Assembly: GCA_963843275.1 (NCBI GenBank)
Contig: CAWJJM010000003.1
Span: 124,001-188,000 of the forward strand
From: CAWJJM01 sp963843275
GTDB taxonomy: Bacteria > Acidobacteriota > Thermoanaerobaculia > Multivoradales > JBCCEF01
DNA length: 64,000 nucleotides
Direction: 5' to 3'
Under the pieces are notes generated by a model. The model was not told the DNA's origin. It was given only the letters and a program-made list of their open reading frames with translations, and searched no databases. Positions 53,759 through 61,284 of this stretch are shown here, piece after piece (within the stretch, counting starts at the first letter, position 1; each line of letters opens with the position of its first letter). Made by a program: the position numbers and the translations under genes.

Positions 53759-54262
53759 ATGTTGAAGATTCGGCTCCGCCGGATGGGGAAGCGGCACAGC
53801 CCGTTCTACCGGGTGGTCGTTTCCGACTCCCGCCGGACCCCCACCGCCTCGTCGGTCGAGGAGGTGGGCCACTACAACCCGCGCCCGACGCCGCCCGAGG
53901 TGACCCTCGACCTGGACCGGGTGCGCTACTGGGTGGAGCAGGGCGCACTGCTGTCGCCGACCGTGAAGCGGTTGGTCGACAAGGCGGCGAGTGGCAAGTT
54001 CGACGCGCCCGCCGAGCCGCCGGCGAAGCCGCGGGCCCGCAAGGCCGCCGCGGCGCCGCCGGCCGCCGAGGCTCCGGCCGCCGAGGAGACGGCCGAAGCT
54101 GCGGCCCCCGCCGCGGCCCCCGCCGCCGCCCAGGCCGCGGCCGCAGAGCCGGCCGCCGAGGCCGCCGCGGAGGAGGCGCCGGCCGCCGAGGCCGCCGAGG
54201 CCGCCGAAGAGAAGCCGGCCGCCGGCGGCGAGGCCGCGGGCGGGAGCGAAGAGAGTGGCTGA
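53759..54262 (+). CDS. rpsP: 30S ribosomal protein S16 with long Ala/Glu/Pro tail
   Basis: S16 stabilises the 5' domain of 16S rRNA in the small subunit. Residues 1-81 are the ordinary protein: MLKIRLRRMGKRHSPFYRVV, then VVSDSRRTPTASSVEEVGHYNP, and RVRYWVEQGALLSPTVKRLV. The following 85 or so residues are low-complexity Ala, Glu, Pro with a few Lys/Arg, about doubling the usual length. The ATG at 53759 follows TGGAGG. It is the first gene of the classic rpsP-KH-rimM-trmD-rplS operon; its stop overlaps the KH gene by eight bases. Confidence 0.95.
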   Translation: MLKIRLRRMGKRHSPFYRVVVSDSRRTPTASSVEEVGHYNPRPTPPEVTLDLDRVRYWVEQGALLSPTVKRLVDKAASGKFDAPAEPPAKPRARKAAAAPPAAEAPAAEETAEAAAPAAAPAAAQAAAAEPAAEAAAEEAPAAEAAEAAEEKPAAGGEAAGGSEESG

Positions 54263-54494
54263 GCTCCGCCAGCAGATCGAGGCGCTCGTCCAGCGCATGG
54301 TCGACCGCCCCGAGGAGGTCGCGGTGTTCGAGGTACAGGAGGACGCCGCGACGATCTTCGAGGTGGAGGTGGCCGAGGACGACGTCGGCAAGGTGATCGG
54401 CCGCCGCGGTTCGACCGTGCGCGCGCTGCGCACCCTGCTCGACGCCCGTGCGGCGCTGGACGACGAGCTCTATGAGCTCGAAGTCCTCGACTGA
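54255..54494 (+). CDS. KH-domain RNA-binding protein (KhpA-like)
   Basis: A 79-residue protein made of one KH domain. The GxxG RNA-binding loop is in GKVIGRRGSTVRALRTLL (about residues 45-62, loop GRRG), with the flanking strands VAVFEV and IFEVEVAEDD. KhpA-type proteins bind structured RNA and sit between rpsP and rimM in many genomes, exactly as here. It starts with a GTG inside the last codons of rpsP and overlaps the rimM start by 23 bases. Confidence 0.9.
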   Translation: MAELRQQIEALVQRMVDRPEEVAVFEVQEDAATIFEVEVAEDDVGKVIGRRGSTVRALRTLLDARAALDDELYELEVLD

Positions 54495-55032
54495 GGGACC
54501 GGGGAGCGTCCTGGTCGGCCGCGTGCTGCGCGCCCACGGGCTGCGCGGCGAGGCGGTCGTCGAACCCGTCAGCGACAATCCCGAACGCTTCGTCCCCGGC
54601 GCCGAGCTGTGGGTGGCGCCGCCGGCGCCCGCCGCGGCGCCGGCCGAGCTCCGCACGATCGCCACGGTGCGCGAGCATCGCGGCGCCCTGCTGGTGCGCT
54701 TCGCGGACGTCGACGACCGGGACGGGGCGGAGGCGCTGCGCGGCCGCGAGCTGAGCGTGCCGCTGGCGGCGGTGCCGCCGCCGCCGGAGGGGACCTGGTA
54801 CCACTTCCAGCTCCTCGGCCTGCGGGTGAGCGACGCGGCGGCGGGGGAGCTCGGGGAGGTGGTGGACCTGGTGGAGGACGGCGGCGGACTGCTGCTGGTG
54901 GTCGACGACGGGCGGCGCCGGGTCCCGGTCCCCTTCGTCCGCGCCTTCCTGCGTCGGGTGGACGTGGAGGGCGGCCGGCTCGAGCTCGAGCTGCCGCCCG
55001 GGCTGGTGGAGACGTGCGCGTCCGGGTCGTGA
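54472..55032 (+). CDS. rimM: Ribosome maturation factor RimM
   Basis: A 186-residue 16S rRNA processing factor that binds S19 during assembly of the 30S head. The N-terminal domain opens LVGRVLRAHGLRGEAVVEPVSDNPERF. A later junction, EGTWYHFQLLGLRVSDAAAGELGEVVDLVEDGGGLLLVV, leads into the PRC-barrel domain, ending VPFVRAFLRRVDVEGGRLELELPPGL. The ATG at 54472 lies inside the KH gene; the distal end overlaps trmD by 19 bases. Order and overlaps fit the operon. Confidence 0.92.
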   Translation: MSSKSSTEGPGSVLVGRVLRAHGLRGEAVVEPVSDNPERFVPGAELWVAPPAPAAAPAELRTIATVREHRGALLVRFADVDDRDGAEALRGRELSVPLAAVPPPPEGTWYHFQLLGLRVSDAAAGELGEVVDLVEDGGGLLLVVDDGRRRVPVPFVRAFLRRVDVEGGRLELELPPGLVETCASGS

Positions 55033-55799
55033 CCATCTTCGGCGAGCTGTTCGCGCCCTTCCTGGCGACCAGCCTGGTGGGCCGGGCGGTGGAGCGCGGC
55101 CTGCTGGAGGTCACGGTTCACGACCTGCGCGACTGGACCGAGGACCGTCACCGCTCGGTCGACGACGAGCCGTACGGCGGCGGGGGCGGCATGGTGATGA
55201 CGGCGCCGCCCTGGATCCGGGCGGTCCGCGAGCTCGCCGGGCGCGCCGAGCGGGAAGGCCGGCGGGCCTGGCGGGTGTTGCTGTCCCCCCAGGGGCGCCG
55301 GCTCGACGACGCGGCGGTGCGGCAGCTCGCCGGCCGCGAGGAGCTGGTGCTGCTGTGCGGCCGCTACGAAGGGATCGACGAGCGGGTGCGCGAGACGGTG
55401 GTCGACGAGGAGCTGTCGATCGGCGACTACGTGCTCTCGGGAGGCGAGCTGCCGGCGATGGTGCTGATCGAGGCCCTGTCGCGGCAGGTCCCCGGGGTGG
55501 TCGGGCTGCCGGAGTCGGTGGAGCGGGACAGCTTCCGCGCCGGGTTGCTGGACCACCCCCACTACACCCGGCCGCCGGAGGTGGAGGGGCGCGGCGTGCC
55601 GGCGGTGCTGCTGTCGGGCGACCACGCCGCCATCGAGCGGTGGCGCCGCCGCGCGGCGCTGCGGGCGACGCTGCGCAAGCGGCCGGACCTGCTGGCGACG
55701 GCGGAGCTGGACGCGGCCGGACGGCGCGAGCTCGAGGAGCTGCGGGCGGCGCTCGCGGACCCCTCCGGCGGCGCCGCGGAGGAGACGGACACGGAGTGA
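55014..55799 (+). CDS. trmD: tRNA (guanine-N1)-methyltransferase TrmD
   Basis: A 261-residue SPOUT-class enzyme that methylates G37 of tRNAs, preventing frameshifting. The N-terminus reads VVTIFGELFAPFLATSLVGRAVERG. The substrate loop DDEPYGGGGGMVM is present. The deep trefoil knot that binds S-adenosylmethionine is formed by LLCGRYEGIDERV and LSIGDYVLSGGELPAMVLIEA. HPHYTRPPEVEGRGVPAVLLSGDHAAIERWR follows in the C-terminal domain. I chose the GTG at 55014; another GTG five codons later is possible. Confidence 0.95.
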   Translation: MRVRVVTIFGELFAPFLATSLVGRAVERGLLEVTVHDLRDWTEDRHRSVDDEPYGGGGGMVMTAPPWIRAVRELAGRAEREGRRAWRVLLSPQGRRLDDAAVRQLAGREELVLLCGRYEGIDERVRETVVDEELSIGDYVLSGGELPAMVLIEALSRQVPGVVGLPESVERDSFRAGLLDHPHYTRPPEVEGRGVPAVLLSGDHAAIERWRRRAALRATLRKRPDLLATAELDAAGRRELEELRAALADPSGGAAEETDTE

Positions 55800-55823
55800 C
55801 GAGACGGCGCGCGGCCTGCCGCC

Positions 55824-55853
55824 TTGCGGCGGTCCGCCGGCGTGAGCGATAAT
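55824..55853 (+). promoter_or_regulatory. Possible internal promoter before rplS
   Basis: TTGCGG (55824-55829), 18 bases, GATAAT (55848-55853) in the 82-base gap between trmD and rplS. It could give extra expression of L19 and the downstream TPR gene. Confidence 0.5.
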
Positions 55854-55881
55854 CGGCGATCTCACGGCAGGGGAAACAGTC

Positions 55882-56229
55882 ATGAACAAGCTACAGGCGG
55901 TCGAAGAGAGCTATCTGCGCGCCGACGTCCCGGAGTTCCGCTCCGGCGACACGGTGCGCGTTCACGTCCGCGTCGTCGAGGGCGACAAGGAGCGCATCCA
56001 GGTCTTCCAGGGTGTGGTGATCGCGCGGCGCGGCGGCGGCACCCGCGAGACCTTCACCGTGCGCAAGGTCTCCGGCGGCATCGGGGTGGAGCGGATCTTC
56101 CCCCTCAACTCGCCCATCCTCGATCGGATCGAGGTGATGCGCCAGGGGAAGGTGCGCCGGGCGAAGCTCTACTACCTGCGGGGCCGCCGCGGCAAGGCGG
56201 CCCGGATCGAGGAGCGCCGGGAGAACTGA
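55882..56229 (+). CDS. rplS: 50S ribosomal protein L19
   Basis: A 115-residue ribosomal protein at the 30S-50S interface. The whole family pattern is present: FRSGDTVRVHVRVVEGDKERIQVFQGVVIARRGGG, then RETFTVRKVSGGIGVERIFPLNSPILDRIEV and GKVRRAKLYYLRGRRGKAARI. Length is normal. The ribosome-binding site is weak (CAGGGGA). It is the last gene of the rpsP operon proper; the large TPR gene follows after 58 bases. Confidence 0.96.
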   Translation: MNKLQAVEESYLRADVPEFRSGDTVRVHVRVVEGDKERIQVFQGVVIARRGGGTRETFTVRKVSGGIGVERIFPLNSPILDRIEVMRQGKVRRAKLYYLRGRRGKAARIEERREN

Positions 56230-56287
56230 CCCGCGCCGGAGCGACGGCGCGAGCGGTGAGCCGTGGACCTGAAGGCGCGATGAGCTG

Positions 56288-58888
56288 ATGGCCTTCAAGC
56301 GCGAGCAGGTCGTCCGCACGGCGGAGAAGTACGCCTCCCGAGGCAAGATCGCCGCGGCGATCCGCGAGTACCGCAAGGTGCTCGCGGAGAGCCCCGACGA
56401 CGCGGCGACCCTCAACCGCGTCGGGGATCTCTACGCCCGCACCGGCCGCCCCGACGAGGCGGTCAAGCTGTTCAACCAGATCGCGGAGAGCTTCACGGCC
56501 GACGGCTTCTTCGTCAAGGCCATCGCGATCTACAAGAAGATCGTCAAGCTCGATCCGATCCGGCTCGAGGCCTACGAGAAGCTCGCCGAGCTCTATCACC
56601 GCCAGGGTCTGCTCAACGAGGCGCGCAGCCAGTACCAGGTCCTCGCCGACTACTACCTCAAGCACGACAACCTGACCTCGGCCGTCGCCATCTACGAGCG
56701 GCTGAGCGAGGTCGACCCGGAGGACCCGGCGCTGCGGGCGAAGCTCGCCGACCTGTACCGGGACCTCAAGCTGCTCGACAAGGCGATGGACGAGTACCGC
56801 CAGATCGCCGAGATGATGCTCGAGCACGGGCACGCCGGCGAGGCCGAGCAGGTCTACCGTCGCGCCCTCGACGTCGACCCGGCCAACATCGCCTTCATCA
56901 CCGACGCGGTGCTCAAGCTGCGCGAAGGCGGTCACACCGTGGGAGCGGCGCGTCTGCTGGCGGAGGCGGTGGAGCGCAACCCGGAGGCGGAGCGGGTGGC
57001 GCGGATGGTGGGACTGCGCGGCGCCGAGGCGGGCGAAGCGGCCGCAGCGCCGGCGGCGGCGGAGGCCGCGGTCGCGCCGGAGAGCGAGGCCGCCGTCGAG
57101 GCGGCCGAGGACGCCCCCGCGGAGGAGCTGCCGCCCGTCGCCGACGCGGCGTCCGTCGCGCCCGAGGAGGCGGCCGCCGGGGAGGGCGCCGTCGCTCCCG
57201 GACCGGTGGAACCGGAGCCGGAGGTCGCCGCGCCACCGCCCGAAGACGAGGTCCTGGTGCTCGACCTCGACGACGAGCCCGCGGAGGGGATCGAAGCCGC
57301 GGCCGCCGCGGCCGCGGCGACGGCACCGGCCGCACCCGCCGCCGACAGCGGACACGAGGAGATCGAGCTCGACCTCGACGAGGTCTTCGCGCTGGAGGCG
57401 GACGAGGAGCCGGAGCCGGCCCCCGACCGCGCCGGGGCGACCCCCCGGTTACGCCTCGATCCCGAGGTGCTGGAGCGCACCGCCGCCGAGGTGCAGCCCG
57501 AGCGCATCCGCCAGGAGGAGGACCTCTACACCGAGGCCGAGGTGCTGTCGAAGTACGGGCTCGGCGACAAGGCCCGCGAACGCCTCGCCGAGCTGCTGGA
57601 GCTCAACCCCACCCACGCCGGCGGCCTGGCCCTGGGCGTCCGGCTCCACCTCGAGCGTGGCGAGCACGCGGCGGCGGCGGCGGCGGCCAGCCGCCTGCTG
57701 ACGGTGGTCGACGAGCGCTCCGAGGCGTGGCGCGGGGTCGAGGAGCCGCTCCAGGCGGCCGGCCACCGGGTCGTGGGCGGCCGGGTGGAGGCGCCGGCGG
57801 CCGCGGCGGCCGCCGACCAGGAGGCGCCCGCCTTCGAGCCGCCGCCGGCACTGCCCGACGTCGCGGTGGGAGACGGGGAGACACCGCCGGCCGATGCCGC
57901 CGCCGACGAGGCCCCGGCGGCGCAGGCTCCTGCTGCGGAGATGGCCGCCGTGGAGGCCCCGCCCGCGGCGGCTGCGGAGGAGCCCGGGCCGCCCGCGGCG
58001 GACGAGCCGCCGGCCGCACCGGAGGCGGCCGCGCCGCCCGAGGCGGCGCCGCCGCGGCGGCGCGGCCGCCGCGACATCGAGTCGCTGCTGGCGGCGATCG
58101 CCTCGGAGGTGCTGCATCCGCGGCGCGCCGCGCGCGAGGGCGCCGCCGGAGCCACCGGGGCGTCGGCGGCGGCCGGCCCGCCGCCCGCCGCCGAGCCACC
58201 GCCCGCCGCCGAGCCGCCGCCCGCCGCCGCAGCGCCGCCCGGCGGCGCACCGCCGCCGGCCGCCGAGGCGGTGGGCGAGGACAGCGCCATCCGCTGGCTG
58301 CGCGACGTCGAGGCGTCGGCCGCGCCGTCGTCGGCCGACGCCGGGTTCTTCTCGCAGGAGGAGCAGTTCTTCGACCTCGCGGCGGAGCTCGAGGAGGAGC
58401 TCACCCGCGAAGGGGAGCTCGACGACGAGGAGCTGCTGCTCGAGCAGCCACGGGAGCAGTCGCTCGAGGAGATCGTCGAGGGCTTCAAGCGCGGCGTCGC
58501 CGACCAGCTCTCGCCGGAGGACTTCAGCACCCACTTCGACCTCGGCATCGCCTACCGCGAGATGGGGCTCCTCGACGAGGCGATCGGCGAGTTCCAGATC
58601 GCCGCCAAGGCCCCGGAGCTGTTGGTCGGCTGTTGCTCGATGCTGGGCATGGCGTTCCTCGAGAAGGGCCTGCCGGAGCTGGCGGTGAAGTGGTACCGGC
58701 GCGGCCTGGCGGTCCCCGGGCTCGCCGAGGACGACCAGCTCGGCCTGCTCTACGACCTCGGCGACGCCGAGCAGACCCTCGGCGACCGCGCCGCCGCCCA
58801 CGAGGCGTTCGTCGAGCTCTACGGCATCAACTCCAACTACCGCGACGTCGTCGCCCGCCTCGAAGAGACGCAGCCCGCCCGCGGCTGA
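56288..58888 (+). CDS. Large TPR protein with Ala/Pro/Glu-rich central region
   Basis: An 866-residue protein. Residues 1-235 are tandem tetratricopeptide repeats, for example GKIAAAIREYRKVLAESPDDAATLNRVGDLYARTGRPDEAVKLFNQ. Residues 245-700 are mostly low-complexity Ala, Pro and Glu, interrupted by a more ordered TPR-like segment (about 400-500) with LSKYGLGDKARERLAELLELNPTHAG. The last 150 residues are again TPR, from FDLGIAYREMGLLDEAIGEFQIAAK on. There is no signal peptide or membrane helix, so it is a cytoplasmic scaffold. Its place behind rplS may mean only cotranscription. Confidence 0.85.
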   Translation: MAFKREQVVRTAEKYASRGKIAAAIREYRKVLAESPDDAATLNRVGDLYARTGRPDEAVKLFNQIAESFTADGFFVKAIAIYKKIVKLDPIRLEAYEKLAELYHRQGLLNEARSQYQVLADYYLKHDNLTSAVAIYERLSEVDPEDPALRAKLADLYRDLKLLDKAMDEYRQIAEMMLEHGHAGEAEQVYRRALDVDPANIAFITDAVLKLREGGHTVGAARLLAEAVERNPEAERVARMVGLRGAEAGEAAAAPAAAEAAVAPESEAAVEAAEDAPAEELPPVADAASVAPEEAAAGEGAVAPGPVEPEPEVAAPPPEDEVLVLDLDDEPAEGIEAAAAAAAATAPAAPAADSGHEEIELDLDEVFALEADEEPEPAPDRAGATPRLRLDPEVLERTAAEVQPERIRQEEDLYTEAEVLSKYGLGDKARERLAELLELNPTHAGGLALGVRLHLERGEHAAAAAAASRLLTVVDERSEAWRGVEEPLQAAGHRVVGGRVEAPAAAAAADQEAPAFEPPPALPDVAVGDGETPPADAAADEAPAAQAPAAEMAAVEAPPAAAAEEPGPPAADEPPAAPEAAAPPEAAPPRRRGRRDIESLLAAIASEVLHPRRAAREGAAGATGASAAAGPPPAAEPPPAAEPPPAAAAPPGGAPPPAAEAVGEDSAIRWLRDVEASAAPSSADAGFFSQEEQFFDLAAELEEELTREGELDDEELLLEQPREQSLEEIVEGFKRGVADQLSPEDFSTHFDLGIAYREMGLLDEAIGEFQIAAKAPELLVGCCSMLGMAFLEKGLPELAVKWYRRGLAVPGLAEDDQLGLLYDLGDAEQTLGDRAAAHEAFVELYGINSNYRDVVARLEETQPARG

Positions 58889-58903
58889 CCGCGGCGCGCC
58901 GGC

Positions 58904-60025
58904 TCAGCGCGAGGTGAAGGCGCCCTCGTCCTCGTCGGCGTGGGCGGCGGCGAAGGCGGCGCGCAGCTCCGCGAGCAGGGCGGGGAGGCGGTCGTAGAGG
59001 CGCCGGTGGGGGCGTGGCTCGACGGTCGCCAGCGCGTAGTGGGTGAGCAGCGGCAGCGCCAGGGTGCTGTCCGAGTAGCAGACCACCGCGTCGGGGAGCC
59101 GGTCCGGGTCGACCTTGCCCCACGACACCGCCTCGCCCGGGGTGGCGCCGGAGAGGCCTCCCGTGTCGGGCCGGGCGTCGGTGACCTGCAGGAAGTAGTC
59201 GTGGCCCACGTCGGCGAGCCCGAGCACCTCCTGGAGCTGCGGCTCGGTCTGCAGCAGGAAGTTCTTCGGGCTGCCGCCGCCGAGGATCCAGCAGGCGCTG
59301 CGCCCCCCCTCCTCCTTGGCCTTCCAGACGATCGCGGCGGAGAGGTTGACGTCCTCGCTGACCTGGAAGCCGATCCCCCGGCCCTCGAGCTGGAGGCGCG
59401 CCACGTTCATGCCGATCGAGCTGTCGCCCGGCGACGAGGTGAACACCGGCACGCCGCGCCGGTAGGCCGCCGCGAGCAGCGAGGTGCCGGGGATCCCCAG
59501 CCGCTGCTCGACCTGGTCCACGTAGCGGCCGACGCGGTGGTGCAGCTCCGGCGTCGTCATCGGGTGGTCGAACTCCGGCAGCCGCATCACCTGGCGGTAG
59601 AACTTGTCGGTCTCGAGCAGCACCGAGTAGTCGAAGACGATGTCGTAGATGCGCACCACGCCCTCCTCGCGCAGCTCGACGTCGTCGGCGAAGGGGCTCC
59701 CCTGGTGCAGCTTCAGGCCGATCGCGTGGTGGGTGTCGTGGTAGAGGTTGGCGCCGGTCGAGACGATCCAGTCGACGAAGCCGGCTTCGATCAGCGGCAC
59801 CAGGCAGGACTTGCCGAAGCCCGCCGGGGTGAGGGCCCCCGACAACGACAGGCCGACGGTGACCTCCGGGGCGAGGATCTTGCGTCGCAGCAGCTCGCAG
59901 GCCTCCCGCAGGCGGCCGGCGTTGTAGGCGGTGAAGGCGCCGGAGACGACGTCTTCGAGGCTCTCGCGCCCGGTCAGCGGCGTCGGGTCGATCCGCCGGC
60001 CGGAGAGGTGTCGGCTGTGGGGCAT
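58904..60025 (-). CDS. Deoxyhypusine synthase-family protein
   Basis: A 373-residue member of the deoxyhypusine synthase family. NAD-binding segments LSGALTPAGFGKSCLVPLIEAGFVDWIVSTGANLYHD and VFTSSPGDSSIGMNV are present, as are ILGGGSPKNFLLQ and the lysine motif GEAVSWGKVDPD (Lys304), the position that forms the covalent intermediate in human enzyme. Bacteria lack eIF5A, so the family in bacteria is generally linked to polyamine chemistry such as homospermidine formation. No polyamine genes adjoin. The ATG at 60025 is the first in frame after the divergent gap. It is convergent with the TPR gene. Confidence 0.88.
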   Translation of the reverse strand: MPHSRHLSGRRIDPTPLTGRESLEDVVSGAFTAYNAGRLREACELLRRKILAPEVTVGLSLSGALTPAGFGKSCLVPLIEAGFVDWIVSTGANLYHDTHHAIGLKLHQGSPFADDVELREEGVVRIYDIVFDYSVLLETDKFYRQVMRLPEFDHPMTTPELHHRVGRYVDQVEQRLGIPGTSLLAAAYRRGVPVFTSSPGDSSIGMNVARLQLEGRGIGFQVSEDVNLSAAIVWKAKEEGGRSACWILGGGSPKNFLLQTEPQLQEVLGLADVGHDYFLQVTDARPDTGGLSGATPGEAVSWGKVDPDRLPDAVVCYSDSTLALPLLTHYALATVEPRPHRRLYDRLPALLAELRAAFAAAHADEDEGAFTSR

Positions 60026-60114
60026 CGCAGGGTCCTCGGGGGGTGGGCGTAGGGGGTGTCGCGTCGGGAGCGAGGAGTCTAGCAGCCCCCCTGGACGGGA
60101 GTAGACTCCCCGTC

Positions 60115-61284
60115 ATGTCGTCGGAACGCAAGATCTTCTGGGCCGTCGTGGCGGTCGCCGTGGTCGTCGTCGCCGCGTTGCTGCTGATGCCCCGGGTGGA
60201 GGAGCGCGTGGCGCCGAAGCCGCGCGCCGCCTGGGTGGCGATCGAAGTCGCCGGGTCGGGGGTGGCGGAGGTCGGTCCGGTGAGCGTGCCGGCGGGCACC
60301 GCCTTCACCCTGCGCGCCGTGCTCGAGGCCGAGACCCGCCGCGGCGATCCCGTCTACTACACCGAGGCCCCGGCGCTGTCGTTCCACGGCGAACGGGTGC
60401 CGGACGACCGGCTGCGGCCCTGGCACGGGCCGCTGACGGCCAAGGTGCTGTGGTTCACCATCGAGGGCTCGGTGCCGTGGCTCGAGCTCGCTCCGGGGGA
60501 GGGGCTGGACCGCTTCCAGCAGTCGGAGTTCCTGCGCACCGACTGGCCGTTCACCTGGTCGGCGCCGGGCCGCCTGGAGCCGGCGCACGACGACGACCTC
60601 GCCGTCGAGTCGGCGCGCGAGGAGCTGCCCTTCGGCACGCAGCGCTACCAGGTGCGGATCGAGCTCTACCGCGAACCCTCCGATCCGGTGCCCGCGGAGC
60701 GCTACACCTCCTGGGGCAAGGAGGAGCTGCCGGCGCGCCAGGCGGAGTTCCCCACCGTCACCGCCGCCCTGCCCGGGCCGGCGGGGCCGGCGTCCGCCGT
60801 CTTCGGCCTCACCGAGATCCAGCCGGGCCGTGCGCCGCAGAGCGACCTGGCGGCCCTCGAGGCGGGTGGCGCCTCGCCGCTGTCCGACCGTCTGGTGACC
60901 ATGACCCGGCAGCGCCTCGCGTTCGCCCGGGTGCCGCTGCTCGCCGAGGTGATCGCCGCCGCCGGCGCCACGCCCCGGGACCTCGGCTGGCAGCGGGTCC
61001 GCCTCGACGGTGCGCTCGCCTGGGACGAGCAGGTCCACGCCGGCGACCTGCTCCGCGCCGGCGGGCGGATGGTGGTTCTCTACCGGGACGCGGGCGCGGC
61101 GCCGGCCGGCGCGGGGGAGGCGACGACCTCCGCGGCGGCGGCGCCGGCCGGCGACGGCCGTCTCGACGTCGGCGACCTGTGCCTGGACTACGCGCGGGGC
61201 GCCGCGGTGCGGCGCCTGGGAGACGTCTTCGAGGTGGGGGCGGGCGGCGAGCTCGATTGGGCGCCGCTGAGCGCGTCGAGGTAG
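60115..61284 (+). CDS. Single-pass membrane protein of unknown function
   Basis: A 389-residue protein. One transmembrane helix (about 8-26) anchors an outer part rich in beta strands: VAIEVAGSGVAEVGPVSVPAGTAFTLRAVLEAE then YYTEAPALSFHGERVPDDRLRPW and YQVRIELYREPSDP. A later portion has helices and ends in a Gly/Ala linker and a short C-terminal domain. I recognise no family. A TAGACT box (60102-60107) ends eight bases before the ATG. Its last 97 bases overlap the protoporphyrinogen oxidase gene on the other strand. Confidence 0.75.
   Translation: MSSERKIFWAVVAVAVVVVAALLLMPRVEERVAPKPRAAWVAIEVAGSGVAEVGPVSVPAGTAFTLRAVLEAETRRGDPVYYTEAPALSFHGERVPDDRLRPWHGPLTAKVLWFTIEGSVPWLELAPGEGLDRFQQSEFLRTDWPFTWSAPGRLEPAHDDDLAVESAREELPFGTQRYQVRIELYREPSDPVPAERYTSWGKEELPARQAEFPTVTAALPGPAGPASAVFGLTEIQPGRAPQSDLAALEAGGASPLSDRLVTMTRQRLAFARVPLLAEVIAAAGATPRDLGWQRVRLDGALAWDEQVHAGDLLRAGGRMVVLYRDAGAAPAGAGEATTSAAAAPAGDGRLDVGDLCLDYARGAAVRRLGDVFEVGAGGELDWAPLSASR

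Noticed and set aside
58000..58280. Repeated GCC/GCG-rich motifs in the TPR gene as DNA repeats
   Set aside because: They encode the Ala/Pro linker (PPAAEP-type) of a single protein and are explained by low-complexity coding.
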